A program made the translations under genes and the position numbers. A stretch of DNA of 64,000 nucleotides, taken from Elusimicrobiota bacterium (GTDB taxonomy: Bacteria; Elusimicrobiota; Elusimicrobia; Elusimicrobiales; UBA9959). The notes beneath the pieces were generated by a model. It did no database searches and was not told where the DNA came from. It saw nothing but the letters and a program-made list of their open reading frames with translations. The stretch's first letter is position 1; each line of letters opens with the position of its first letter. The stretch is taken from NCBI GenBank assembly GCA_016234365.1, contig JACRER010000086.1, forward strand, positions 1-64,000, given 5' to 3'. Below are positions 8,934 through 18,740 of this stretch, one piece after another.

Positions 8934-10353
8934 CCCGGCGGGCCCGCCGCAGCTGCTGTGGCGGCGCGAAGGCGCCGACTGCCTGGTCACCAACGATTTT
9001 GGCCACTATGCCTGGCTGAAGTGCAAGGATTTTAACCTGCTGGCCGCGGGCTCACTGGGCGAGAAGCATCCCAAATACGCCGAGCTGGCGGACAAGGGCT
9101 TTGTGCGCGACAGGCTGGACTTCGAAGGCCTGGCGGCCAAGTGGCGTTCCAAGAACGCCTACCTGGGCACCGGGCCCGGCCTGCACATCCTGGTCCTCAC
9201 GCTGCGCTGCAACCACAAGTGCCTGTACTGCCAGTCCGCGGCCGCCGGGGTGGGCGCGCGCAACGCCGACATGTCCGTGGAGACCGCGCGCAAGAGCGTG
9301 GATTTTGCGCTGCAGTCCTCCAACCCGGCCATAACCATAGAGTTCCAGGGCGGCGAACCGTTGCTCAACTGGGAAGCGCTCAAGGCGGCGGTGCTGCGCG
9401 CGCGCGCCGGGGCGAAAAAAGCCGGCAAACAGGTGAGCCTGGCGCTGGTCTCCAATTTCAGCCTGATGACGGAAGAAAAGGCCAGCTTCCTGGTGGAGAA
9501 CGAGGTTTCCGTCTGCACCTCGCTCGACGGCCCCGCCGACCTGCACAACCGCAACCGGCTGTTCTCCGGCGGCAACTCGCACGCGGCCACCATAAAGTGG
9601 CTGAAGTATTTTCAGGAGCGCTATAAGCACCAGGTGCCGGGCTACCGTACCTTCAAGCCCAGCGCCCTGCTCACCGTCTCGCGCTATTCGCTGGGCCGCC
9701 ACAAGGAGATCATCGACGAGTACGTGAAACACGGCCTCGAAGATATTTTCATCCGGCCGCTGGCGCCCATAGGCTACGCCAAGAAGTGCTGGGGGCAGAT
9801 AGGCTACGGCGCGGCCGAGTTCACCAAGTTCTACCTGGCCTCGCTGGATTACATCCACAAGCTCAACCGCAACGGCACGGTGATCCGCGAGAAGATGGCC
9901 GCGATGATGCTTGAGAAGATAGTGAACTCGCGCGACCCCGGCTACGTGGACGCCCGCTGCCCCTGCGGCGCCGCCATCGGCCAGATCGCTTACAACTACA
10001 ACGGCGACCTCTACACCTGCGACGAAGGGCGCATGGTGGGCTGGGAAGGCGACGACACCTTCCGCATCGGCAACGTGCGCGCTGATTCCTACCGCAAGGT
10101 GATGGCCAGCGCCGCCACCCGCGCCTGCGTGCTCTCCTCCAACCTGGAGTCGCAGCCGGACTGCGCGCGCTGCGTGTATAAGCCCTACTGCGGCGTCTGC
10201 CCCGTCTACAACTACGAGGTGCAGGGCTCGCTGTGGGGCGACATGGCCGCCAACGACCGCTGCGGCCTTTTTAAGGGTATTTTTGGCGCGCTGTTCGCGC
10301 TGCTGAAAAAGCCCGGCGGCGAAGCCATCCTGAAGAAATGGGCGGGAAAATGA
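8902..10353 (+). CDS. hxsB: His-Xaa-Ser system radical SAM maturase HxsB-like (copy 1)
   Basis: GPGLHILVLTLRCNHKCLYCQ, EFQGGEPLLNW, VCTSLDGPADLHNRNR, RPLAPIGYAKK, SPASM-like CPCGAAIGQIAYNYNGDLYTCDEGRM...CARCVYKPYCGVCPVYNY. Confidence 0.8.
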   Translation: MAQKNPAKRTSPAGPPQLLWRREGADCLVTNDFGHYAWLKCKDFNLLAAGSLGEKHPKYAELADKGFVRDRLDFEGLAAKWRSKNAYLGTGPGLHILVLTLRCNHKCLYCQSAAAGVGARNADMSVETARKSVDFALQSSNPAITIEFQGGEPLLNWEALKAAVLRARAGAKKAGKQVSLALVSNFSLMTEEKASFLVENEVSVCTSLDGPADLHNRNRLFSGGNSHAATIKWLKYFQERYKHQVPGYRTFKPSALLTVSRYSLGRHKEIIDEYVKHGLEDIFIRPLAPIGYAKKCWGQIGYGAAEFTKFYLASLDYIHKLNRNGTVIREKMAAMMLEKIVNSRDPGYVDARCPCGAAIGQIAYNYNGDLYTCDEGRMVGWEGDDTFRIGNVRADSYRKVMASAATRACVLSSNLESQPDCARCVYKPYCGVCPVYNYEVQGSLWGDMAANDRCGLFKGIFGALFALLKKPGGEAILKKWAGK

Positions 10354-10649
10354 AAGAAGAGAAAAAAGAATTTTCACTGACGGCGGACCCCCGGGTTTAT
10401 TCGGCCGAGGCTTTGCGCCTGGCCGCCTTCGTCTTCTCCGACAGGGCGGAGGTCTGCGTAAAACCCGGCAAAGGCGGGCTTGCCGTTTCCTTCGCGTCCG
10501 CCGCGCCCGGTTTCCACCCCGGCGACTTCATGAACGAAGCGCTCAACCAGCAGTGCCGCCTGGACCTGGCGAAAAAGAATTCCAAGGCCGCCGGCATGAT
10601 AGCCACCAAGGCCCTGCTGTCCGCCGCCGGAGAAAAGAAGAAAGCCTGA
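10350..10649 (+). CDS. HxsD-like protein (copy 2)
   Basis: YSAEALRLAAFVFSDRAEVCV...GDFMNEALNQQCRLDLAKKNSKAAGMIATKALLSA; ATGA overlap with upstream hxsB. Confidence 0.68.
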   Translation: MKEEKKEFSLTADPRVYSAEALRLAAFVFSDRAEVCVKPGKGGLAVSFASAAPGFHPGDFMNEALNQQCRLDLAKKNSKAAGMIATKALLSAAGEKKKA

Positions 10650-10692
10650 CGGCCCCTCCCGGCGGCCCGCAGGCCTCAGTAGCCGCCATCCT

Positions 10693-11574
10693 ATGCCCGA
10701 CATCGCGTTCTGGAATAAATGCAATAACAAGTGCGTCATGTGCACCAACGAGGGCGGCTTCGCGCGCAACGGCTCGCAGCATTACGGCCTGCGCCCGCAG
10801 GTGGAGAAACTTGAACGCTGGCTGGGCGGGCGCGGCCAGGTTTACCTTAAGAACGACGACACGCGCGGCGCCGTAAGCCTTACCGGCGGCGAACCCACCA
10901 TCCATCCCGACTTCTTCCGCCTGCTGGCCTATTTCCGCCGCCGCCTGCCTGGGCACGGCATTACCCTGCTTTCCAACGGCCGCCGCTTTGCGGACGCGGA
11001 GTTCGCGCGGCGCTTTCTTAAGATAGCCGTGCCGCCTTTTTTCGTGGCCGTGCCGGTGCACTCGGCGTCGCCCGCGCTGCACGACAAAATAGCCGGCGTG
11101 AAAGGCGCCTTCGCGCAGACCCTGGCCGGACTGCGCAACCTGTTCCCCGGCGGCACCGGGCTGGAGATCCGCCTGGTCCTGCACAAGCTCAATATAAAAA
11201 AACTGAAGCCCCTGCTCGCTTTCCTGCTGGATAATTTCCCGGATACCCGGCGTTACCGCGTCTGCGCCATACATTACGAGATAGAGGGCATGTCGCTGAC
11301 CAACCACCGCCGCCTGGCCATAGCCCTTAAAGAGTCCGCCGCGGCGTTGGGCGCGGCCCTGCCGCTGGTGAAACGCTTCAACGATTTCAGGCTGTATCAC
11401 TTCCCGCGCTGCCTGGTGCGCCCGGAACTGCGCCCCCTCTGCCGCGTGACGCTGCCGCCGGAAGACCGCGTTTATACCGCGAAATGCCGCGGCTGCCGCG
11501 CGCGGCGCGGCTGCCTGGGCCTGATGGCGGAATACTACAAGGCCTTCGGCGACGGGGAACTGCGCCGGCTATGA
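10693..11574 (+). CDS. HxsC-like radical SAM maturase; also carries the compact-family C-terminal motif
   Basis: WNKCNNKCVMCTNEGG, SLTGGEPTIHPDFFRLL, LLSNGRRFADAEFARRF, C-term CRGCRARRGCLGLMAEYYKAFGDGEL; follows hxsD-hxsB-hxsD. Confidence 0.68.
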   Translation: MPDIAFWNKCNNKCVMCTNEGGFARNGSQHYGLRPQVEKLERWLGGRGQVYLKNDDTRGAVSLTGGEPTIHPDFFRLLAYFRRRLPGHGITLLSNGRRFADAEFARRFLKIAVPPFFVAVPVHSASPALHDKIAGVKGAFAQTLAGLRNLFPGGTGLEIRLVLHKLNIKKLKPLLAFLLDNFPDTRRYRVCAIHYEIEGMSLTNHRRLAIALKESAAALGAALPLVKRFNDFRLYHFPRCLVRPELRPLCRVTLPPEDRVYTAKCRGCRARRGCLGLMAEYYKAFGDGELRRL

Positions 11575-12728
11575 AGTACCTGAACCTCCTTTTCCTGGCC
11601 GCTTTCGCCTGGTGGGGCGTTTCCGTGGCGGCCATCGATATGGCCACCCGCAAGATCCCCAACTCCAAGGTGGTCTTCGGATTCCGGCTGCTGCTGCTGG
11701 CGCTGGGGCTGCTGGCGGTGAACTCCTGGCTGGGCTATCAGGGCCAGGCTGCGAGTTTTCTTAACTGGAACTTCTACCCGCTTTGGGGGGTCCATTTTTT
11801 GTGGTCGGTGCTGGCCGGGCTGGTGCTGTGGTATTCAGGCATCTGGCCCGCCGGCGACGCCAAGTTCTTCATGCTGTGCGCGGCGTGGCTGCCGGTCATC
11901 AACCCGTTCCTGCGCAATTTCCCCAACTACCTGTTCATCGGCCTGCTGGTGAACACCTTTGTGGCGGCGGCGCTGGTGGCCTTCGGCTCCTTTATCGCCT
12001 CCGGTTTTTACCAGGCCAGTCCGGCCGACTTTTTCTCCGAGCTGTGGCGGGACGTTAAGGCGCGCTTCGCCTCGCTGGCCGGGGAAGGTTCCAAGGGCGG
12101 CTGGCTGATAGCCGGCTACCTGGCCAACCTCACCTTCCTGTTCCTGCTGCAGCAGGTGCTCAACATGGAGACCCGCTATTTCCTGGGCAAGGTGATCGGC
12201 CGCACCGACATCCTCTATTTCTTCCTGTTCTTCCTGTGGGACAAGGTGGGCGGCACGTTCGGCAGTAAAAAATGGACCTACTTCAGCACCGCCTGTTACG
12301 CGGCGTATTTCTTCGGCGGTTATTTTTTCTTCCACGACCGGCTGGTGGCGCTGCTGCTGGCCGCGTTCGCCAACGTTTTTAAATTCAGCCTGCTGCTTTT
12401 CTTCGGGCGCTTCATGCTGGAGCACCTGATGGAAAAAAAGGACACGGTCTACGTGGGGCCGCGCGAACTGGAGCCCGGCATGATCCTTTCCGCCAAGGCC
12501 GCCCGCACGCTTAAGGATAACCCGGTCTTCGACGGCGAGTTCGACGATAATTTCAAGGACGGCCTGACTCCGGAGCAGGTGGAGCTGCTCAGGGGCTGGC
12601 TGGCCAAGCTGCCGGTGCAGGACCCCAAGATAGAGACCGTGAAGGGCCGGCCCTTCGCGCTATGGATCTTTGCCGGGGCGGCGCTGACGCTGCTGCTGGA
12701 CCGCGGCCTCATGAGCTTCTTTAAATGA
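11571..12728 (+). CDS. A24-type (prepilin peptidase-like) polytopic membrane protein with extra C-terminal region
   Basis: Asp motifs AIDMATRKIPNSKVVF and WPAGDAKFFMLC; multiple TM segments; C-terminal soluble ~85 aa then terminal TM. ATGA overlap with upstream gene. Confidence 0.68.
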   Translation: MKYLNLLFLAAFAWWGVSVAAIDMATRKIPNSKVVFGFRLLLLALGLLAVNSWLGYQGQAASFLNWNFYPLWGVHFLWSVLAGLVLWYSGIWPAGDAKFFMLCAAWLPVINPFLRNFPNYLFIGLLVNTFVAAALVAFGSFIASGFYQASPADFFSELWRDVKARFASLAGEGSKGGWLIAGYLANLTFLFLLQQVLNMETRYFLGKVIGRTDILYFFLFFLWDKVGGTFGSKKWTYFSTACYAAYFFGGYFFFHDRLVALLLAAFANVFKFSLLLFFGRFMLEHLMEKKDTVYVGPRELEPGMILSAKAARTLKDNPVFDGEFDDNFKDGLTPEQVELLRGWLAKLPVQDPKIETVKGRPFALWIFAGAALTLLLDRGLMSFFK

Positions 12729-13651
12729 ACAAAGACGGGAAAATGCTGAAGGTGGTGCTGTTCACGGGCTACGCCTGCAACAACAACTGCGTCTTCTGCA
12801 TAGACGCCGATAAGCGCGCCCTGCCGGAAAAAACCACCGGGCAGCTGCTCAAAGAAGTCCTGAAGGCTAAGCATAAGGGCGCCTATATACTCGAGATCAT
12901 CGGCGGCGAGGCCACCATACGCCCGGATTTCATCCGGATAGTGGCCGCGGCCAAGAAGCTTGGTATACCGCAGGTGACCTGCGCCACCAACGGGCGCGTG
13001 TTCGCGGACCCGGCCGCCGCCAAAAAGATAATGGCGTCCGGCATAGATTCCGTGATCTTCTCCGTGCACGGCCCCGACGCGGCCACGCACGACGCCCTTA
13101 CCCGCGCGCCGGGCAGTTTTGCGCAGCTGAAGAAGGGGATGCGCAACCTGCGCGCGCTCGGGTTCGGGCGCATAAGCGGCAATACCACGGTGGTGCGCCA
13201 GAACATGGCCGCGCTGCCGCGGCTGGCGGAGTTCTACATAAAGAACCGCGTGCCCAACGTGGAATATATTTTCGTGGACCCCAATTACGGCGGGGCCCGC
13301 AATGATTTCAAGGCGCTGGTGCCGCGCATCTCCAAGGCCGCGCCGTACATGCGCCGCGCGCTGGCGCTGGGGTGCCGGGCGGGGCTGGACCAGTGGAAGG
13401 TGCGCTACGTGCCGCTCTGCCATTTTAAGGACTGCCTGGGGCAGATCAGCGAGATCAACGAGCGCGAGCTGTTCCTGACCGAACATTGGGCGCCGGATTT
13501 TAAGAACGCCGACGCCATAGGTTCGCGGGCCGCCGTGGGGCGCCGCAAAACCGCCCGCTGCCGCGGCTGCCGGCTTTTCTCCGCGTGCGAGGGCATCTGG
13601 GTGGAATACCTGAAGAATTTCGGCGATTCCGAGCTGAAGGCCGTAAAATGA
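12725..13651 (+). CDS. Radical SAM protein, compact family
   Basis: GYACNNNCVFCIDADK, IIGGEATIRPDF, CRGCRLFSACEGIWVEYLKNFGDSELKAVK. Confidence 0.88.
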   Translation: MNKDGKMLKVVLFTGYACNNNCVFCIDADKRALPEKTTGQLLKEVLKAKHKGAYILEIIGGEATIRPDFIRIVAAAKKLGIPQVTCATNGRVFADPAAAKKIMASGIDSVIFSVHGPDAATHDALTRAPGSFAQLKKGMRNLRALGFGRISGNTTVVRQNMAALPRLAEFYIKNRVPNVEYIFVDPNYGGARNDFKALVPRISKAAPYMRRALALGCRAGLDQWKVRYVPLCHFKDCLGQISEINERELFLTEHWAPDFKNADAIGSRAAVGRRKTARCRGCRLFSACEGIWVEYLKNFGDSELKAVK

Positions 13652-14847
13652 AAAAAGAGAAAGACGGCTCCGGCCGCTGCTACGAGCTGATCCTCAACTA
13701 CAACTGCAACGCGCGCTGCCTGTTCTGCTCGCAGGGCGATTTCGACAAGTCGCAGAACGCGCCGTTCGACGCCGTCGCGCGGAATATTTACGGGGCCTAC
13801 AAGGACGGCTACCGGCGGCTCGGCCTCACCGGCGGTGAGCCGCTGATCCGCCCGGACATCCTTAAGGTGGTGGCCCTGGGCAAGTCCGTGGGGTTCCGGT
13901 TCATCCGGGTGCAAACCAACGGCATTAAACTGGCGGACCCGGCCTTCTGCCGCGCCCTCGTGAAAGCCGGCCTTACTTTCTGCAAATTCTCTTTTACCAC
14001 CGACGACGCGCGCGAGCACGACCGGCTGGTGGGCGTGCCGGGCGCGCTGAAGAGGGCGCTGGCGGGGCTGGCGCACCTGCGGCGGCTGAAGATCCGCCTG
14101 GGCACCAATATCCTGGTGAACAGGAGCAACTACGCGCGCCTGCCGCAGATCATAAAATTCTACCTGGAGCGCGGCATCACCAATTTCGTCATCATCTACC
14201 CCGTCTACACAGGCGCCATGGCCGACAACTGTAAAAAGCTGGGCGTGCGCCTGTCGGACTGCGAGCCGTATTTCGAGGAGGCGGTGAAAGTTATGGAAGC
14301 CGCCGGCCTGCCGGGGGAGATCCTGTTCCTCAACGTCCCGCCGTGTTTTTTGAAAGGCCGCGAAAAGCTGGCCATCGGCCTGGACCTTTTTAATACCGTA
14401 GTGACGGACCCGGCTGGCGGCCGCACCGACCTGGACGCCAACGCGGAGGCGGCCAAGGTAAAGGGCCCGCCGTGCCGCCGCTGCGCGCTGAATAAAAAAT
14501 GCCGCGGCGCGGACGTCCACTATATAAAGCGCTTCGGCTGGAAAGGTTTCTTGCCGGTCAAAAAAGGCGCCGCCGCCAAAAAGGCCGGCGCCGCGGGCCG
14601 CGTCTACCTCTCCGACAACGAGAAATGCCTGGTGGAGATCCTGCGCCTGAAGCCCGGCGCGGCCACAAAGGACGTTCTGGCGCTTTCAAAGAACATCGTG
14701 CTCTGCCGTGACTGCTCCGACGGCAACACCGTGATGAACGCGGCGGCCAGCCTGGGCGCCAAGGGCTTTGTTAAAAGCGTCTTCGAGCGCGGCGCCTACC
14801 GCTGGACGCTCGCCGTCCCCTACCGGGAGCTTCGCGGCCTGCTGTGA
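13648..14847 (+). CDS. Radical SAM protein, compact family, with C-terminal winged-helix-like extension
   Basis: CYELILNYNCNARCLFCSQGDF, GLTGGEPLIRPD, CRRCALNKKCRGADVHYIKRFG, then ~85 aa YLSDNEKCLVEILRLKPGAATKDVLALSKNIVLCRDC...; paralog at 30003-31151. Confidence 0.88.
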   Translation: MKKEKDGSGRCYELILNYNCNARCLFCSQGDFDKSQNAPFDAVARNIYGAYKDGYRRLGLTGGEPLIRPDILKVVALGKSVGFRFIRVQTNGIKLADPAFCRALVKAGLTFCKFSFTTDDAREHDRLVGVPGALKRALAGLAHLRRLKIRLGTNILVNRSNYARLPQIIKFYLERGITNFVIIYPVYTGAMADNCKKLGVRLSDCEPYFEEAVKVMEAAGLPGEILFLNVPPCFLKGREKLAIGLDLFNTVVTDPAGGRTDLDANAEAAKVKGPPCRRCALNKKCRGADVHYIKRFGWKGFLPVKKGAAAKKAGAAGRVYLSDNEKCLVEILRLKPGAATKDVLALSKNIVLCRDCSDGNTVMNAAASLGAKGFVKSVFERGAYRWTLAVPYRELRGLL

Positions 14848-14863
14848 GCGCCGGCCCTGCCCT

Positions 14864-15454
14864 ATGAGCCATACCGTGCTGTTCGGACTGCTTTCGGTGG
14901 CCTTGCAGCTCTGCTCGCGGGCGGTGTACTTTACGTCCATCTTCCGCGGCCGCACCAGGCCGCACGCCTTCTCCTGGCTGATCTGGGCCGCCATCTCCGG
15001 CATCGGTTTCGCCGCGCAGGTGGCCGAGGGCGCCGGCCCCGGTTCCTGGGCGCGCGGCTTCAGCGCGGCCACCTGCCTGGTGCTCGCCGTGCTGGGTTAT
15101 TACAAGGGAGAGAAGAACATTACGCGCGGCGACTGGCTTACGCTGGCGGTGGCGTTCTCGGCCATCCCGCTCTGGGTGGCCACCAAAACCCCGGTCTGGT
15201 CCGTGTTCATAGTCTGCATCATAGATACCATCGGCTATACCCCCACCATCCGCAAATCCTGGCACAAACCCGGCGAAGAAACGCCGGTAAGTTATTTTAT
15301 CTCCACCGCCTGCGCGGCCAGCGCCATTTTAGCGGTGGAGAACTACACCCTTTCCACCTGGCTTTATTCCGCGGTGCTGGTGGCGACCAACAGCGCCATG
15401 GGCGCCATAATACTGGCGCGCCGCAGCGCCGTGCGTTCGGCCGCGGCCGCCTGA
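14864..15454 (+). CDS. Small polytopic membrane protein, unknown function
   Basis: 197 aa, multiple hydrophobic segments (FGLLSVALQLCSRAVYF, SVFIVCIIDTIGYTP). Confidence 0.6.
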   Translation: MSHTVLFGLLSVALQLCSRAVYFTSIFRGRTRPHAFSWLIWAAISGIGFAAQVAEGAGPGSWARGFSAATCLVLAVLGYYKGEKNITRGDWLTLAVAFSAIPLWVATKTPVWSVFIVCIIDTIGYTPTIRKSWHKPGEETPVSYFISTACAASAILAVENYTLSTWLYSAVLVATNSAMGAIILARRSAVRSAAAA

Positions 15455-15496
15455 GGCCCGCCCGCTTTTTGTTATGATTTACCTGGGGAAGCTCAT

Positions 15497-16342
15497 ATGG
15501 CCCTGATACATCTTTTCAGGAAATGCAACCAGCAGTGCGTGTTCTGCTCCTACCCGGCCGAGGGCGGCGGGGAGGAAGCGGCGTCGCTTAAAGACTGGCT
15601 TAAAGAGATGGCCGCCATGCCGCCGGGGCTGGTGCAGGTGTCCGGCGGGGAGCCGCTGCTGGCCCCCGCCGTGGAACTTGCCGCCCTGCTGGCCGCGGTT
15701 AAAAAACTGGGCCGGCCCGTGGAACTGCAGACCAACGCCATCGCCGCTTGCGGCATGCGGACGGAAAACCTTTCGAAAATTATAAAAGCCCTTAACGCGG
15801 CGGGCGGCTACTTTAACGTTAATTTCCCGGCCGCTAGCGCCGGGCTGGACCTTAAGATAACCAAAACGCGCGGCGCCTTTAAAAAGCGCCTGGCCGGGGT
15901 GAACCGCCTTATAAAAGCCGGCGCCAAGGTGCGGCTTACGCACGTTATCAGTTCGCTCAACTACAGGGAACTGCCGGAGTTCGCGGCTTTCGCCGTGAAG
16001 CACCTGAAAGGCGCCGCCTGGGTGCAGTTCAGCTACATCAAGGGCATAGGCCGGGCGGAAGGCAGCGTGTTCCTGCCGCGCTACGCCGAGGTAAAACCTT
16101 TGCTGGAGCGGGCGCTCTTCATCTGCGAAAAGAACGGGCTGCGCTGCGAAGTGGACCATATCCCGCCCTGCTTTCTGGGCGGGTTCTACCGGCTTAACGT
16201 GGATATGGCCAAGATGCGCGACGGCGCGCCCGGCCCTCATTTGGAAGAGAAGGCGCGCGTGCCGGCCTGCCGCGGCTGCCGTTTTTACGAACTCTGCCCC
16301 GGCCCCAGGAAAGACTATATAGCGGTGCACGGCGACCTATGA
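15497..16342 (+). CDS. Radical SAM protein, compact family
   Basis: LFRKCNQQCVFCSYP, QVSGGEPLLAP, CRGCRFYELCPGPRKDYIAVHGDL. Confidence 0.88.
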   Translation: MALIHLFRKCNQQCVFCSYPAEGGGEEAASLKDWLKEMAAMPPGLVQVSGGEPLLAPAVELAALLAAVKKLGRPVELQTNAIAACGMRTENLSKIIKALNAAGGYFNVNFPAASAGLDLKITKTRGAFKKRLAGVNRLIKAGAKVRLTHVISSLNYRELPEFAAFAVKHLKGAAWVQFSYIKGIGRAEGSVFLPRYAEVKPLLERALFICEKNGLRCEVDHIPPCFLGGFYRLNVDMAKMRDGAPGPHLEEKARVPACRGCRFYELCPGPRKDYIAVHGDL

Positions 16343-17586
16343 ACGAAAAGATCTCCTCGTTGAAAAAAGAATTCCCGGCCCTGAAAGAGACCTTTGGCGG
16401 CAAGCGCCTGGTGTACCTGGACAGCGCCTGTACCGCGCTTAAAATGAAATGCGCGGCCGACGAGCAGCGCCGCCACCTGCTGGCGCTGGGCGGCTGCGGC
16501 GGCAAACGCTCTTTCCATTCCATGGCGGCGGCCATGGAGGAGGAATTTTACGGGGCCCGCGCCAAAGTGGCGGCCTTTATGGGGGCGGGTTCCCCAGAAG
16601 AAGTGGTTTTTACCTCGGGCGTGACCGACGCCGCCAACCTGCTGGCCAATTCTTTCCCGTTCACGGCCGCCCGCAACCAGGTGGTGCTGTCGCCGCTGGA
16701 GCATAACGCGGTCTTCCTGCCGTTCGAGCGGCTGGCCGCGGCAGGTAAAATAAAACTGCGCGTGGCGCCCCTGAAAGGGCTGAAACCGGACCCGGAGGCC
16801 CTGGGCCGCCTGATAGGCAAAAAAACCGCGCTGGTCTGCCTTACGCACGCTTCCAATATTTTCGGCGGCCGCGAGGAACTGGCCCGCGCCGCGGACCTGG
16901 CGCACGCGGCCGGAGCGTACCTGTTCACCGACGACGCGCAGTACGCGCCCACGCACGGCGGCTGCGGGGCCCTGCATGGCGCGGACGCCTGCGCCTTCTC
17001 CGGGCATAAACTGGGCGCGCCGTACGGCACAGGCGCGCTTTACGTAAAGCGCGAACTGCTGGCCCGGCTGCGCCCCTGGCGCGTAGGCGGCGGCACCGTG
17101 GAGGACGTGGCTTCTTGCGGCGGCGGGTTCCGGGTAAAATATCTGGGCGGTTACCAGGGCTTCGAGGCCGGCGTGCAGAATTACGCCGGGGTAGCGGGGC
17201 TGGCGGCCGCCATTGCGCGGCTGGAGAAATGCGGTTTTGGCAATATCCGGGAGCACGTTTGTGGCCTGGTGGGCGGGGCGCTGGAAGGGCTGGCGGGGGT
17301 AAAAGGCGTTAAGGTGCTCGGTAAACGGGAAGACCTGCTGGAAGGTTCTCTGGTATCCATTACGGCCGAGAAAAAAGGTTTTTCCGTGCCGGACTTCAAC
17401 TTATTCCTGGATCACCAGCTGAAAGGCCGCTTTATTGCCGTGCGCACCGGCCGGCATTGCGCGGACCTGGCGTGCCTTTCCTCCGGCGTGCGCGAGACTA
17501 TCCGGCTTTCCTACTTCGCTTATAACACCCACGCGGATACGGAGGCTTTCCTGGCCGCGCTGGAACTTTATCTTTCCTCGCTCTAA
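16339..17586 (+). CDS. Class V aminotransferase / cysteine desulfurase (SufS-like)
   Basis: YLDSACTALK, VVFTSGVTDAANLLA, LFTDDAQYAPTHGG, FSGHKLGAPYGTGALYVK (PLP Lys), RTGRHCADL (retained Cys). ATGA overlap with the upstream radical SAM gene. Confidence 0.85.
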   Translation: MNEKISSLKKEFPALKETFGGKRLVYLDSACTALKMKCAADEQRRHLLALGGCGGKRSFHSMAAAMEEEFYGARAKVAAFMGAGSPEEVVFTSGVTDAANLLANSFPFTAARNQVVLSPLEHNAVFLPFERLAAAGKIKLRVAPLKGLKPDPEALGRLIGKKTALVCLTHASNIFGGREELARAADLAHAAGAYLFTDDAQYAPTHGGCGALHGADACAFSGHKLGAPYGTGALYVKRELLARLRPWRVGGGTVEDVASCGGGFRVKYLGGYQGFEAGVQNYAGVAGLAAAIARLEKCGFGNIREHVCGLVGGALEGLAGVKGVKVLGKREDLLEGSLVSITAEKKGFSVPDFNLFLDHQLKGRFIAVRTGRHCADLACLSSGVRETIRLSYFAYNTHADTEAFLAALELYLSSL

Positions 17587-18740
17587 GCGCTGAGCCGCAG
17601 CTCCCCGCAGCCTATTCCCCGCGCAAAGCGCCGGATCCGGGCGGCGTCTTTGCCCGGCAGCGGCCTTGCGGTTTTCAGCTCTATTTTAGCGTAGCCCTTA
17701 AGCCTGGCGTTGAAAACGCGCAGGCAAAGTTCTTCCGGGGACGTTTGCGGCGCGCGGATCACCGCCCGGCCCCCGCTTGCCGGCAGAGCCTTGAAACGGG
17801 CGCTACCGCAGGGCGAGATCTCCGAAGTGCCGTAAAGTTCCGCATAAAAATCCCAGACGCCGCCGCAGATCATCCCCAGGGCGCATTTTGCGCAGGCCGG
17901 GAGTTTGCGCTTGCGCTCGCCGTCGTAGATGGCCTTCAGGAAGGGCATGGGCTCTTCCTTGGAACTGTCGCAGGTGAGGGTGCCTGAGTTCTCCTGCAGC
18001 GACCGGGAAAGGAAAAGGCTTTCCGTGCCTTTCATAAGGCACCAGGGGATTATGCCGCAGCTGCTCAGCTCTACCCGCACGCCCGCGGCTTTCAATATAC
18101 CGGCCGCGGCGCTAAGGCGCGGCGGTATTTCCGACAGGCGCGGGTAAATGCGCATGTTCCCCATCTTGTGCGGCGGCGGGTAAAGGTAGGAGAAAGTAAC
18201 GGTGTGGAGCCCGGGGAAGTGCACGGCCGCGAACCTGGCGAAAGCCGGCAGGGCGCGGGCGTTGAGCCGCGTCATGGCGTGGTAGAGAGAAGGCCGGCAG
18301 CCTTCGGCGAGCATGTTCTTTACCGCGCGGACGGTCTTTGGAAAGTTCCCTGCGGAGCCGGTAAGAAAATCTGAAACTTCCGGTTTATGCGAATGAAGCG
18401 AGACGCAGAAGAGCAGGCGCTCCCTGGCCTTGGGGTGCACTTCCAGCAGCGCGCGCAGTTCTTTCTTGTCGGCCAGCAGCGCGCCGTTGGTGAGCAGGCT
18501 TACCTCTTTGTAGCCGCTTTGCAGGGCGGCCCCCACCAGCCGCCGCAGCCCGGAGTAAAGCGTGGGTTCGCCGCCGTCTATGGCCAGGGCGGAGAACCCG
18601 GCGCGTCTTTTAGCCTTAAGGAGTTTTACGGCCTTGGCGACGGGGAACTCTTTATCCGCGCCGGCGGGCGCCGTGCCCTTAACGCAGAACAGGCAGTCCT
18701 CGTTGCAGCGCCAAAGGGGGGAGAACTGGAATTTTTTCAT
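17583..18740 (-). CDS. Radical SAM protein, compact family
   Basis: PLWRCNEDCLFCVKG, AIDGGEPTLYSGL, CAKCALGMICGGVWDFYAELYGTSEI. Confidence 0.87.
   Translation of the reverse strand: MKKFQFSPLWRCNEDCLFCVKGTAPAGADKEFPVAKAVKLLKAKRRAGFSALAIDGGEPTLYSGLRRLVGAALQSGYKEVSLLTNGALLADKKELRALLEVHPKARERLLFCVSLHSHKPEVSDFLTGSAGNFPKTVRAVKNMLAEGCRPSLYHAMTRLNARALPAFARFAAVHFPGLHTVTFSYLYPPPHKMGNMRIYPRLSEIPPRLSAAAGILKAAGVRVELSSCGIIPWCLMKGTESLFLSRSLQENSGTLTCDSSKEEPMPFLKAIYDGERKRKLPACAKCALGMICGGVWDFYAELYGTSEISPCGSARFKALPASGGRAVIRAPQTSPEELCLRVFNARLKGYAKIELKTARPLPGKDAARIRRFARGIGCGELRLSA

Noticed and set aside
9052-10377. 441-aa minus-strand ORF
   Set aside because: Antisense shadow of HxsB copy 1.
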